This document shows, one piece after another, positions 15,335 through 26,727 of a DNA stretch of 43,006 bases. The stretch comes from Fidelibacterota bacterium (GTDB taxonomy: Bacteria; Fidelibacterota; UBA8477; JABMPR01): assembly GCA_024278595.1 (NCBI GenBank), contig JAJRSW010000056.1:1-43006 (forward strand). The letters run 5' to 3'. The notes below the pieces were generated by a model, which did no database searches, was not told the DNA's origin, and saw nothing but the letters and a program-made list of their open reading frames with translations. The translations under genes were made by a program, and so were the position numbers. How positions within the stretch are numbered: the stretch's first letter is position 1; each line of letters begins with the position of its first letter.

Positions 15335-15868
15335 ATGATCATTAAAACCTATAAAGGCATCATGCCCAAGATCCATCCCCAAGCCTGGATCGCAGAAAAT
15401 GCAGTTATCATCGGTGATGTGGAGATCGGTGCTGGGACCAGTATCTGGTATAACGTTGTGATTCGCGGCGATCTACACCAGATTCGCATTGGTGAGAATG
15501 TTAATATTCAGGATGGGGCTATTGTCCATGTTGAATCCGGTGATGGCCCCTGTATCATCGGGGACCGGGTCACAGTAGGGCATCAATCCATTGTCCACGG
15601 ATGCATCGTGGGAGATGATGCGCTCATCGGGATGGGCGCTACTGTTTTGAGCTGGGCACATATTGGAGCAGGCGCCCTGGTGGCTGCCGGAGCCCTGGTC
15701 AAAGAATATGAAAAAATTCCAAACAGAACCCTCTGGGCTGGTGTTCCAGCGAAACAAAGAGCTGAGGTCAATGCTGAGATGTTCCAACGTATGCAGGAGG
15801 GGTGGCAGCATTATATTGAACTGGCCCGGAATTATCGGAGTGAAGATGCTACCCTATCAGATCATTGA
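15335..15868 (+). CDS. Gamma-carbonic-anhydrase-like left-handed beta-helix protein
   Basis: A 177-residue hexapeptide-repeat protein of the YrdA/PaaY/CaiE group. Repeats such as [23 protein letters not shown] run from about 20 to 130, with [10 protein letters not shown] and [10 protein letters not shown] providing the His residues expected at the zinc site of gamma-class carbonic anhydrases. It ends in a C-terminal helix ([20 protein letters not shown]). Activity of this subgroup varies, so the enzyme function is not certain. The start at 15335 has AAGGGAG 12 nt upstream; an ATG at 15362 would give a shorter form. The next gene begins inside its last codons. Confidence 0.85.
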   Translation: MIIKTYKGIMPKIHPQAWIAENAVIIGDVEIGAGTSIWYNVVIRGDLHQIRIGENVNIQDGAIVHVESGDGPCIIGDRVTVGHQSIVHGCIVGDDALIGMGATVLSWAHIGAGALVAAGALVKEYEKIPNRTLWAGVPAKQRAEVNAEMFQRMQEGWQHYIELARNYRSEDATLSDH

Positions 15869-17150
15869 ACAGAAAGCCCAGGGCGACGTCCTGACTGACA
15901 CAGCGATTACCGATTTTATCAATGCCTACACTAAAGGTAGTATTCCCGATTATCAAATGTCAGCCTTACTCATGGCCATTTTTATCAGAGGTATGAATGC
16001 TGCAGAGACGCTGGCCTTGACCAGGGTCATGCTGGATTCGGGCGAAAGGATGGACTTTTCCGCTGCACCTGGATTTGTTGCGGATAAGCACAGTACCGGT
16101 GGGGTTGGGGATAAAGTATCCATCCCCCTGGCCCCCATATTGGCAGTGCTGGGTGTTCATGTTCCCATGATCTCCGGTAGGGGACTGGGACACAGTGGCG
16201 GCACCCTGGATAAATTGGAATCCGTCCCCGGTTTTAACGTGCATCTTGATCTCAAGTCCTGGCGTGATCTGGTCATGCAGGAAAACGTGGGTTTGATCGG
16301 CCAGACCGGAACTATTTGTCCCGCCGATAAAAAATTATACGCCCTGCGTGATGTAACCGCAACAGTCAGATCCATCCCCCTCATCTCTGCCAGCATCATG
16401 AGTAAAAAGATCGCTGAAGGTATTCAAGGTCTGGTTCTGGATGTGAAGACCGGCAACGGTGCCTTCATGCAGACTGTGGCTGAAGCTCGTGAATTGGCCC
16501 ATAGCCTGGTTTCCATTGGACAGGGTTATGGGATCAAGACCACCGCTCTGATCACAGATATGAATCAACCTCTGGGATCTGCCATTGGAAATTGGTTTGA
16601 AATGAAGGAATCGGTTCTGGCCCTCCAGGGTGCAGGACCCGCTGATCTCATGGAAGTAACATTTGCACTGGGCGCCGAGGTTCTAAGAATGGCTGACCCC
16701 GATCTATCACAGGAAGCTGCGATAGCCATGCAACACCAGACGATCAGTGACGGGTCTGCCTTTGAGAAGCTCTTGAAGATTACTGAATTGCAGGGCGGTG
16801 ACCCAAAGGTGCTGGAAAACCTTGAAGCTTACCCTCAGACCAGGTTCAAACGATCGATTCAGGCAGACCACTCTGGATATCTAAGCCAGATCGATACCAT
16901 GGCCCTGGGCTTTGCCGGTATTCAGCTGGGAGCCGGTCGTCGGGTTATCAGTGACCGGATCGATTACTCCAGCGGGATGTACATTCGCAGAAAACTGGGG
17001 GATCGGGTTGCCGCAGGTGATGAATTGCTGACCCTGTATTCCAATGATGAAAGTGCCCTGGAAGAAGTAGCGCAGCAAATGCCTCAAGTATTTACCATCA
17101 GTGATGCTGTCCCTGAAGTCCCCGCCTTAATTGTGGAGCGGATCGAATAA
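15846..17150 (+). CDS. Pyrimidine-nucleoside / thymidine phosphorylase
   Basis: A 434-residue enzyme of the DeoA/Pdp family that splits pyrimidine nucleosides with phosphate to base and (deoxy)ribose 1-phosphate. It has KHSTGGVGDKVS (81-92), SGRGLGHSGGTLDKLES (110-126), the substrate-binding LRDVTATVRSIPLI and KTGNGAFM. A three-domain layout with a C-terminal PYNP domain (about 340-434) matches the usual 430-440 length. The frame is open further upstream, but the ATG at 15846 with GGAGTG ahead gives the family N-terminus [13 protein letters not shown]. It overlaps the preceding gene by 23 nt, suggesting co-transcription. pdp and deoA cannot be separated by eye. Confidence 0.93.
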   Translation: MLPYQIIEQKAQGDVLTDTAITDFINAYTKGSIPDYQMSALLMAIFIRGMNAAETLALTRVMLDSGERMDFSAAPGFVADKHSTGGVGDKVSIPLAPILAVLGVHVPMISGRGLGHSGGTLDKLESVPGFNVHLDLKSWRDLVMQENVGLIGQTGTICPADKKLYALRDVTATVRSIPLISASIMSKKIAEGIQGLVLDVKTGNGAFMQTVAEARELAHSLVSIGQGYGIKTTALITDMNQPLGSAIGNWFEMKESVLALQGAGPADLMEVTFALGAEVLRMADPDLSQEAAIAMQHQTISDGSAFEKLLKITELQGGDPKVLENLEAYPQTRFKRSIQADHSGYLSQIDTMALGFAGIQLGAGRRVISDRIDYSSGMYIRRKLGDRVAAGDELLTLYSNDESALEEVAQQMPQVFTISDAVPEVPALIVERIE

Positions 17151-17180
17151 TATTTGGCGAATAAGAATTGGTAAGACCGG

Positions 17181-17208
17181 GTAGAGACATCGCATACTGT
17201 ATCTCTAC
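17181..17208. terminator. Possible stem-loop between convergent genes
   Basis: GTAGAGA-N14-TCTCTAC lies between the phosphorylase stop and the isocitrate dehydrogenase stop, which converge here. There is no T-run, so any termination role is uncertain. Confidence 0.3.
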
Positions 17209-17224
17209 ATCGATCTATGCATAT

Positions 17225-19840
<2,616 letters not shown>

Positions 19841-21427
19841 ATGATCAGCACGCATAGTATCAGTTTAACCTTTGGTGGGCAGAAGCTCTTCGAGGATGTA
19901 AATATTAAATTTACGCCGGGGAATTGTTATGGATTAATCGGGGCTAACGGCGCCGGTAAATCAACCTTTCTTAAACTCCTGGCTGGTGAGATCGATATGC
20001 AGAAGGGGCATGTAGCCATCGGTCCGGGAGAGCGTATGTCCGTTCTCAAACAGGATCACTTTGCCTACGATGACCACCCGGTCCTGGAAACGGTGCTCAT
20101 GGGGAATGAAGCACTGTACCGGATCATGAAGGAAAAAGATGCGATCTATATGAAGCCTGATTTTTCTGATGCTGATGGCATGCAAGCAGCCGAACTTGAA
20201 GCTGAGTTTGCTGAGATGGATGGGTGGGAGGCTGAATCTGAAGCCCAGATCCTCCTGGCAGGACTGGGACTGGATGCCAGTTATTCCGCTCGTATCATGC
20301 AAGCATTAAAAGGGTCGGAAAAGATCAAAGTTCTCCTGGCTCAAGCCATCTTCGGTAATCCGGATATCCTTTTATTGGATGAACCCACCAACCACCTGGA
20401 CATCCAGGCTAAAGATTGGCTGGAGCATTTTCTGCTGAAATTCACCAATACTGTTATCGTAGTTTCCCATGACCGCCACTTCTTGAACAAAGTTTGTACG
20501 CAAATTGCCGATATTGATTACGGCAAGATCACCACCTATGCTGGCAATTATGACTTCTGGCGGCAATCGAGTGAACTGGCTCAAAATCTGCGCAACAATC
20601 AGAACAAAAAAGCGGAGGAGAAAGCGAAGGACCTAAAAGCATTTATTGCCAGGTTCTCGGCCAACGCCTCCAAATCGAAACAGGCCACCTCCCGACAGAA
20701 ACAACTGGAAAAACTGGAGCTGGGAGATATGCCGGTCTCCACCAGAAAATATCCATACATCCATTTTGAACCTGCCCGGGAAACCGGAAAAGATATCCTG
20801 ACCGTTGCGGGCCTCTCTAAAACTATTGCCGGTAAACTGGTCCTGGACAATATTTCATTTACCCTTGGCAAGGGTGATAAGACCATATTTCTAGCTAATA
20901 ATGAAGTGGTAACCACCACGCTCTTCAAAATTCTGGCTGGCGAACTGGAAGCTGATAAAGGGTCAGTAACCTGGGGTATCACCACATCCCAATCCTATTT
21001 CCCCAAGGACAATACCAAATATTTTGAGCCTGGAAAATACAATTTGATCGATTGGCTTAGACGCTATTCCAATGATCAGCATGAACCCTATATTCGGGGA
21101 CTTTTGGGACAGATGCTTTTCTCAGGTGAAGATGCCTTTAAGAAAACCAATGTCCTGTCCGGTGGGGAACGCGTACGCTGTATGTTTGCTAAAATGATGG
21201 TCTCAGGGGCCAATGTCTTAATGTTGGATGGTCCCACCAATCACCTTGATCTTGAAAGTATCACCGCCATAAACGATGGCCTGGTACGTTTCAAGGGCAA
21301 CATCCTGTTTACGTCACACGATCATGAGTTCAACCAGACTGTCGCCAATCGGGTCATTGATCTGGATGCCAGAGTGCTGGATCAGAATTTCATGCGTTAT
21401 GATGAATATTTGGGTCTGGAGCTTTAA
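19841..21427 (+). CDS. ABC-F family ATPase (YbiT/YkpA-like) with degenerate motifs
   Basis: A 528-residue soluble protein with two ABC domains and the ABC-F linker (about 245-300, Lys/Glu-rich helices). NBD1 has Walker A GANGAGKST (34-42) and Walker B LLDEPTNHLD (178-187), but its signature is LKGSE (156-160) instead of LSGGE. NBD2 has a normal LSGGE (439-443), but its P-loop is LANNEVVTTTL (351-361), without GxxGxGK, and its Walker B reads MLDGPTNHLD with Gly464 in place of the catalytic Glu. ABC-F proteins act on ribosomes in translation or antibiotic protection. The E. coli relative YbiT also has an atypical first signature. Function here is inferred from the family only. Confidence 0.88.
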   Translation: MISTHSISLTFGGQKLFEDVNIKFTPGNCYGLIGANGAGKSTFLKLLAGEIDMQKGHVAIGPGERMSVLKQDHFAYDDHPVLETVLMGNEALYRIMKEKDAIYMKPDFSDADGMQAAELEAEFAEMDGWEAESEAQILLAGLGLDASYSARIMQALKGSEKIKVLLAQAIFGNPDILLLDEPTNHLDIQAKDWLEHFLLKFTNTVIVVSHDRHFLNKVCTQIADIDYGKITTYAGNYDFWRQSSELAQNLRNNQNKKAEEKAKDLKAFIARFSANASKSKQATSRQKQLEKLELGDMPVSTRKYPYIHFEPARETGKDILTVAGLSKTIAGKLVLDNISFTLGKGDKTIFLANNEVVTTTLFKILAGELEADKGSVTWGITTSQSYFPKDNTKYFEPGKYNLIDWLRRYSNDQHEPYIRGLLGQMLFSGEDAFKKTNVLSGGERVRCMFAKMMVSGANVLMLDGPTNHLDLESITAINDGLVRFKGNILFTSHDHEFNQTVANRVIDLDARVLDQNFMRYDEYLGLEL

Positions 21428-21612
21428 GAACCAGGTCTTTTTGGCTTTCTGACGTGATCAACCTGAGCGGAAGAATCCTACTTTAAGGTCAAGGAACTGC
21501 CAATTATCTGAGATCCCTCACCCTTTGGGTTCAGGAAGACTATAAAAATTGCTTTTTTCGAAGATACCCCCGCATTAAAAGTGCCTGTTTATCGCTGTTA
21601 TTAAAAGAACAG

Positions 21613-22125
21613 CTAGCCAATTTCGGGTTTGATTCCCCCAAACACTCCGGGACCCAAAATATAAAGTCGTGGCAGTTTTTGTTGGTGGATATGGCTGGCC
21701 AGCACTTCTCCAGCAAAGATCAGATGGTCCCCGGTTCTAAACGAGCCGGTTACCCGACACTCATAATTGGCACTGGCTTCACTCAACAGCAGCCCATCGA
21801 TTACCGTAGCAGGCTGGGTCAATGTTCCTAATTCTTTCAACTTATCAATCTCTCTACCAGAATTTGATCCAAAGAATTCAACTTCAGCAAGCATTTTTTC
21901 TGATGGAATGCTGATCACAAATTCACTCTGTTGTTTTAGAAGCGTATAAGTGTAGCGTTCAAACCCGATGGAAACGGCCAGCATGGTGGGTTCAATGGAA
22001 GTGAACATGACCCAGGCGGCCGACATGGGGTTGAAACTACCGTCTTGAGATTTAACCAGTACAATGTGCACGGGTTCAGGGTATCTGACGGGTCGGGTAT
22101 CACGATAAGAACAGGGTATTTGCAT
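21613..22125 (-). CDS. Flavin reductase-like FMN-binding split-barrel protein
   Basis: A 170-residue protein of the flavin_Reduct family. It has the early PVHIVLVKSQDGSFNPMSAAWV segment (shown in part: SFNPMSAAWVMFTSIEPTML), FVISIPSE, a GREIDKL loop, the Tyr-Glu-Cys strand ANYECRVTG and GDHLIFAGEVLASHI near the C-terminus. Members reduce FMN with NAD(P)H, donate reduced flavin or bind FMN in other oxidoreductases. It is a single gene, divergent from the MarR gene with 322 nt between them; the MarR regulator might control it. Confidence 0.85.
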   Translation of the reverse strand: MQIPCSYRDTRPVRYPEPVHIVLVKSQDGSFNPMSAAWVMFTSIEPTMLAVSIGFERYTYTLLKQQSEFVISIPSEKMLAEVEFFGSNSGREIDKLKELGTLTQPATVIDGLLLSEASANYECRVTGSFRTGDHLIFAGEVLASHIHQQKLPRLYILGPGVFGGIKPEIG

Positions 22126-22364
22126 GGAGACATGTTAATCACTGAGCCAATAATTGCCATAAACAAAAAATCGGGGATGGGATGAATGGGGTATCACTTA
22201 ACAGAAATATAGACCTCAACAATGAACCAGGGCTAAACCCCCAGCGATTAAATTGTTGAATATTAGTGTGATCCATATTTAATAATTACAGCTATGGTAT
22301 TTTTGCCTTTAGCAAAGAAAAAGATGGTCTTAGGCCCAATCTACACTAAGTTTTTGTGGTTTAG
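22126..22364. other. AT-rich divergent control region
   Basis: Spacer between the flavin reductase-like gene and the MarR gene. It probably holds their promoters. I see no coding frame and no clear repeat apart from the dyad listed next. Confidence 0.4.
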
Positions 22365-22389
22365 CAATCATTGGCTAAGACAATGATTG
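22365..22389. promoter_or_regulatory. Perfect dyad upstream of the MarR gene (candidate operator)
   Basis: CAATCATTG (22365-22373) and CAATGATTG (22381-22389) are perfect inverted arms separated by seven bases. A second, overlapping pair, TTAGC and GCTAA (22361-22378), is nested. The site lies 58 bp ahead of the MarR start. MarR proteins commonly bind such palindromes near their own promoters. Confidence 0.5.
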
Positions 22390-22447
22390 TGAATACGAAA
22401 AAAACGCTCGATGGCTTTTTTTAAGTAAACTTATAGGGGAAAATGCA

Positions 22448-22903
22448 ATGGATCTAAGATTGAAACAACAGGCCACGGCCATAACCGAACTAACTTTTGA
22501 CTTGCTTCGTTGTTGTGAAGCCAAGGAAAAATTGTTTGCCAAAGATCATGGACTCAAGGTAGCAGAGTTTCGTTGTCTGAGGATAGTTGAAGCTGGTAAG
22601 TCCTATTCAGTACAGGAGTTAGCCAGTAGTATGCACCTATCTCCAAGTCGTTTGACCCGTATCATCGATGGCCTTTTTGCAGAAAAATTGGTTGACCGGG
22701 TACAGAGTATCGAAGACCGTCGGTTTGCCAAGATCAGTTTGACCAATAAAGGCCAGACCCTGGTTGGCAAACTCAAGGAAGAATACGCCGATCTACACGG
22801 CGAGATGCTAAAAGATATTTCCGTGACCGATCGTGATAAGATCCATGATGGAATCTCTCTCATGCAAGGGCTGGTAAGCACCTGGTTGGTGAAAAACGCC
22901 TGA
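22448..22903 (+). CDS. MarR-family transcription regulator
   Basis: A 151-residue winged-helix regulator. The recognition region SVQELASSMHLSPSRLTRII (about 58-77) is followed by the wing DRVQSIEDRRFAKISLTNKG, with the Asp/Arg pair typical of MarR. Helices at both ends form the dimer interface. An AGGGGA about 8 nt ahead supports the ATG at 22448. A strong terminator follows directly, so the gene is transcribed alone. The ligand and targets are unknown; candidates are its own promoter and the divergent flavin reductase-like gene. Confidence 0.9.
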   Translation: MDLRLKQQATAITELTFDLLRCCEAKEKLFAKDHGLKVAEFRCLRIVEAGKSYSVQELASSMHLSPSRLTRIIDGLFAEKLVDRVQSIEDRRFAKISLTNKGQTLVGKLKEEYADLHGEMLKDISVTDRDKIHDGISLMQGLVSTWLVKNA

Positions 22904-22924
22904 GCCTGACCTGATCATACTTAT

Positions 22925-22957
22925 AAAAAGTCCGGTAATTCGCCGGACTTTTTTTAT
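22925..22957 (+). terminator. Rho-independent terminator after the MarR gene
   Basis: AAAAAGTCCGG and CCGGACTTTTT form an 11-bp stem with a 7-nt loop, and more T follow. This is the clearest intrinsic terminator in the window. Confidence 0.9.
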
Positions 22958-23016
22958 TTTCAATTTGGAACATAATGGGGATCCGGGACTTGGTAGAACT
23001 GGAGGAAAGGGAAAAA

Positions 23017-23478
23017 GTGATCAAGCTGGCCACACTCTGCTATCTACGTGATGGCGATCGGACCTTAATGTTGCATCGGGTTAAGAAAATTAACGATATG
23101 CATGCTGGCAAGTGGAGCGGATTGGGCGGAAAAGTGGAAAATGGAGAGACTCCTGAAACATGCGCCATCAGAGAAGTTTTGGAAGAATCCGGCTTAACTG
23201 TTTCCAATCCACAACTAAAAGGGTTTATCACATTTCCTAATTTTGATGGCCAGAATGACTGGTATGTTTTTGTTTATCGCTTTGACGAATTCAAAGGAGA
23301 ATTGATCGACTCCCCGGAGGGGGATTTGGAATGGATTGCAAACGATAAAATTCAAGCTATTCCCCTTTGGCCTGGAGACCGGATCTTTATGGAATGGCTG
23401 GATCGGTCTGGAATATTTTCAGCTATTTTTAACTATAAGGCCGGAAGACTTCTTGATTGGAAGGTCACCTGGTATTAA
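23017..23478 (+). CDS. Nudix hydrolase, MutT/8-oxo-dGTP diphosphatase-like
   Basis: A 153-residue Nudix protein. The box G-x5-E-x7-REVLEESGL spans about residues 38-60. KLATLCYLRDGDRTLMLHRV followed by NDMHAGKWSGLGGK is typical of the 8-oxo-dGTP diphosphatase group that cleans oxidised nucleotides. I chose the GTG at 23017 because GGAGGAAAGGG precedes it and family proteins begin near KxATLCY. An in-frame ATG at 22975 would add 14 residues but lies right behind the terminator with no ribosome site. The substrate is inferred from the family. Confidence 0.88.
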   Translation: MIKLATLCYLRDGDRTLMLHRVKKINDMHAGKWSGLGGKVENGETPETCAIREVLEESGLTVSNPQLKGFITFPNFDGQNDWYVFVYRFDEFKGELIDSPEGDLEWIANDKIQAIPLWPGDRIFMEWLDRSGIFSAIFNYKAGRLLDWKVTWY

Positions 23479-23517
23479 TGTATAAATCAAATGCTATTGA
23501 ATGATATAGGGAATAAG

Positions 23518-25701
23518 ATGACCAAAATTAACAGACCTTTCATGCAACTCTTGATCCTGGGGCTTCTGGTATCCATATCATTCGCTCAGATCAAGTCCAT
23601 ATCAGGGACCATTCGCAATGCAGCAACTCTAGAGCCCCTGCCCTATGCCAACCTGGTGATCAAAGGCACTTATTTAGGGGGCACCTCCAATGTGGATGGC
23701 TATTTCTATCTCAGTGGCCTGGACCACGATAGTCTTGAGATCGTTTGTTCATATATGGGATACATTACCTATAAAAAGCAATTCTGGTTTGAAGAGGAGA
23801 CCCATATCATCATTCCCATCGCCATGAATCCGCAAACCCTGGGTGGTGAAGAGGTGCTGGTCGAAGATTCACTCCTGAATACACCTGAGATCAAGATCAT
23901 CAGCCAGATCCCCGGTCCTGAACGCCCCCAATATATCGATCTGAAGGATGCCGAGGATCTGACGCCAGCGGCCTTCTCGTATGAATTGTCCCCCCCTATT
24001 CGCTGGTTGCATCCCACCGGAGAATTCACTCACTACATGATCGACGGTGTGCCAGTGGAAAACAGTCGGCACCTTTACAATGTCTACCCCGCATTCAATC
24101 TGGATGCAGTTAAACATGTTCAGTATCATCCAGCAGGGAACATCAAGCAGACCAGCACGGATCAGGAAGGGGCCACGGAATTGATCTATCGGGAGGGGAA
24201 CCGGTCAGAAACTGATGTCCGGGCCATTCTGGGACTGGTTGAAAGTGGGCTAACCACCTCTGGTCCACATCCAGCCGGAGGCTCCTGGTATTTTTCCGGG
24301 CGCCGGGTTGATTTCGATGCGATCTATTCTCTGAGCACCACCCAGACTGATAGTGTCTATCGCCGATTCAGACCAGACTATTATTTCTATGATCTGAACG
24401 GTAAAATCACTTTTGATATCAGTGAGAATACCAAGGTATCCGGCAATATGTACCTGACGTTTGATAAACTTCACTGGTTGGGTGATAAGGGTCGCAGTGC
24501 CCACTCAAGCTGGTATAATGGTTTCATGTCCGCCCGGATCCAGCACTACTTTAACCCCCGTTTATCGACGCAAACCCATTTGTTCAGTAAAACCTACCAT
24601 AGCTTCCTACGCGCCGATCAACTACCCCTGGGCCTTAATAAAGATCTGGATGGTGATTTTGTTAACTCCCTGAATACCTATGGTCTCTCTTCCCAGGCTG
24701 ATTATTTCCTGGGGGGCAATAATATGGTTTCAGTCGGGGCCAGTGCTGAGCTGCTGTCATCAGATCTGATATTCGTGGATTACAGCACCACTACCAATAA
24801 CCAGCCGGGTTGGCTGGTGAAAGGAAAGCTAGGTTATCGCTATACCCTGCCCTATAATTTGTCCACTGACCTTGGTTTACAGACTGTCTTTTCGACCTTC
24901 GCGGAAAAGCTGACTGTTAACCCCAGTTTTTTGATCAATTGGGAACCTTCAAATATCTATAACGCCTATTTTTCGGTGGTGCAATCAAGCCCAATGATCA
25001 GGAGCATATCTATCTCCAATACGCTGAGCCAGCCCTTATTTGATATTCTCATCCCTGCCGATCATTCCCTGAATACTCCCGAAAACCTGAATCTTAGTTT
25101 TGGGGGACGATTCATGCCCGTGATCGGCTATGACCTTGAAGCAAAAGTATTTACCAATATTCTGGTGAATCCCACCCTGATGGACAGCAGTTGGGTGGGT
25201 GATTTTAGCGATCAGGCCAGTTGGCTGACCAGCTATGATAAAGGGATGGTCAAGGGCCTGGACCTATCGATCCAGAAACGCACTGCTGGAATCCAAAGTC
25301 TGGCCAAGTATCGGTTCAGTCGAGCCAATCTCACCGATGTCAACGGCGCTGAATTTCTGTTACCCGGTCACCGTGAGCATGAATTTTATTTGATCCTGGA
25401 TGGTAAATTGAAGGATAATATGGGTTATCGAATGGATTTGACTCTGGCATCGGGAAAGCGGTACTTGGGCAGTGATCAGAGTTGGGCGAGGTCTTCAGCC
25501 TATCATCGGATCGATATTTCATTTTATCGAGATGTAACCTGGGAGTTGGTCAATGGACGGGTCAGCTTGAAATTATTCAACCTGACGAACAGCAGTAATT
25601 TAGAATTTGATCAAGCTGCCTGGGTCATTAATGACCTGCAGGATCGCGCCTTTGTGCTGCTGCCATTCACACCCACCATAAATTTTAATTTTGTGTTTTA
25701 A
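23518..25701 (+). CDS. TonB-dependent outer-membrane receptor
   Basis: A 727-residue protein with a signal peptide (about 1-24, ending SISFAQ), a CarboxypepD_reg-like domain (about 27-110: SISGTIRNAATLEPLPYANL, then GTSNVDGYFYLSGL), a plug (about 135-235, with FTHYMIDGVPVEN) and a long beta-barrel that ends in an aromatic residue (NFNFVF). The barrel strands are rich in alternating Tyr, Ser and Leu. It imports an unknown ligand with TonB energy. The ATG at 23518 has AGGG 7-8 nt ahead; an upstream ATG at 23491 lacks one. It follows the Nudix gene closely. No TonB box or substrate gene was identified. Confidence 0.85.
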   Translation: MTKINRPFMQLLILGLLVSISFAQIKSISGTIRNAATLEPLPYANLVIKGTYLGGTSNVDGYFYLSGLDHDSLEIVCSYMGYITYKKQFWFEEETHIIIPIAMNPQTLGGEEVLVEDSLLNTPEIKIISQIPGPERPQYIDLKDAEDLTPAAFSYELSPPIRWLHPTGEFTHYMIDGVPVENSRHLYNVYPAFNLDAVKHVQYHPAGNIKQTSTDQEGATELIYREGNRSETDVRAILGLVESGLTTSGPHPAGGSWYFSGRRVDFDAIYSLSTTQTDSVYRRFRPDYYFYDLNGKITFDISENTKVSGNMYLTFDKLHWLGDKGRSAHSSWYNGFMSARIQHYFNPRLSTQTHLFSKTYHSFLRADQLPLGLNKDLDGDFVNSLNTYGLSSQADYFLGGNNMVSVGASAELLSSDLIFVDYSTTTNNQPGWLVKGKLGYRYTLPYNLSTDLGLQTVFSTFAEKLTVNPSFLINWEPSNIYNAYFSVVQSSPMIRSISISNTLSQPLFDILIPADHSLNTPENLNLSFGGRFMPVIGYDLEAKVFTNILVNPTLMDSSWVGDFSDQASWLTSYDKGMVKGLDLSIQKRTAGIQSLAKYRFSRANLTDVNGAEFLLPGHREHEFYLILDGKLKDNMGYRMDLTLASGKRYLGSDQSWARSSAYHRIDISFYRDVTWELVNGRVSLKLFNLTNSSNLEFDQAAWVINDLQDRAFVLLPFTPTINFNFVF

Positions 25702-25730
25702 GCTGCCCGGGTCGGTTTATAAGGGGGGGC

Positions 25731-26711
25731 TTATCCCGGAAGTTTCTCCGGGGTCATGAGCAGATCCTCCATCAGTTTTAGCTCATCAATTCCTGAGATG
25801 GTTATCTCCGGATCAACTTTAAAATGCTTTTGATCCAATTTATCCTCATAATCAATATCTTTTAAAATGAACTTTATAGTATTGATTCGAGCCTGTTTTT
25901 TATGGTCTGAACGAATTATAGTCCAGGGGGCCACTGTTCTGTTGGTCTCGGATAACATCTGGAATTTCTTCACAGAGTATTGATTCCACAGGTTCTGAGC
26001 TTCCATATCCACCGGAGATATCTTGTACTGTTTTAACGGATCGGTCTCCCGGGCCTTAAAGCGGGCCAGTTGAACTTCCTTTGAGACCGAAAAATAGAAT
26101 TTAAATAGTTTGATCCCATCTTTTACCAACATCTGTTCAAACAGGGGTACATCTTTCAAGAAACGTTTGTTCTGTTCATCAGTGCAGAAGCCCATAATGG
26201 GTTCGACCATGGCCCGGTTGTACCAACTGCGATCAAAGAGGACCATTTCTCCGCTGGTGGGTAGATGCTGGATATAGCGTTGGAAAAACCACTGATTTCG
26301 TTCCCGGTCACTGGGCTTCTCAAGTGCAACCACTCGGGCACCACGAGGATTGAGATGTTCAGTGATACGTTTGATGGTTCCGCCCTTACCGGCTGCATCC
26401 CGCCCTTCAAAGATCATGAGAATTCGCCGGCCGTGTTCTTTTACATGCTTTTGCAGCTTCAGAAGCTCGATCTGCAGCCGCTGCATTTCCAGTTCATAAT
26501 CCAGGGTTTTTTTCTTGACGAATACTGCGATCCGACCAGTGGAATCAAGCGCATGCATGTTAGCAGAGGCAGTCCCTTCATGCAGGTCGATTTTAACCGG
26601 GGTTTTAGCTCGGGTTGGTGTCTTTTTTACCAGGGGAGTCTGTGATCTGGTACGAGTCGTCATTTTGGTACTGCTTGCTTTTGGTGTCCTGCTTGCCGGT
26701 TTTTTATCCAT
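25731..26711 (-). CDS. Polyphosphate kinase 2 family protein, second of a tandem pair
   Basis: A 326-residue PPK2-family kinase. It has a basic Thr/Lys/Arg-rich N-terminal extension (about 1-45), Walker A GRDAAGKGGT, the lid region and DRSWYNRAMVEPIMGFC with the catalytic Asp/Arg. PPK2 enzymes move phosphate between polyphosphate and nucleotides, usually making NTP from NDP or NDP from NMP. The ATG 26709-26711 has AAGGGG upstream and starts just after the stop of its paralogue; a start at 26747 would overlap that gene. It differs from the partner in the extension and in the EKPSDRERNQWFF segment. Substrate class is not assigned. Confidence 0.9.
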   Translation of the reverse strand: MDKKPASRTPKASSTKMTTRTRSQTPLVKKTPTRAKTPVKIDLHEGTASANMHALDSTGRIAVFVKKKTLDYELEMQRLQIELLKLQKHVKEHGRRILMIFEGRDAAGKGGTIKRITEHLNPRGARVVALEKPSDRERNQWFFQRYIQHLPTSGEMVLFDRSWYNRAMVEPIMGFCTDEQNKRFLKDVPLFEQMLVKDGIKLFKFYFSVSKEVQLARFKARETDPLKQYKISPVDMEAQNLWNQYSVKKFQMLSETNRTVAPWTIIRSDHKKQARINTIKFILKDIDYEDKLDQKHFKVDPEITISGIDELKLMEDLLMTPEKLPG

Positions 26712-26727
26712 GGTATGCCCCTTGTGC

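Noticed and set aside
15663..15845. 61-residue N-terminal extension of the phosphorylase
   Set aside because: It is a shadow of the carbonic-anhydrase-like gene in another frame; the family start is at 15846.
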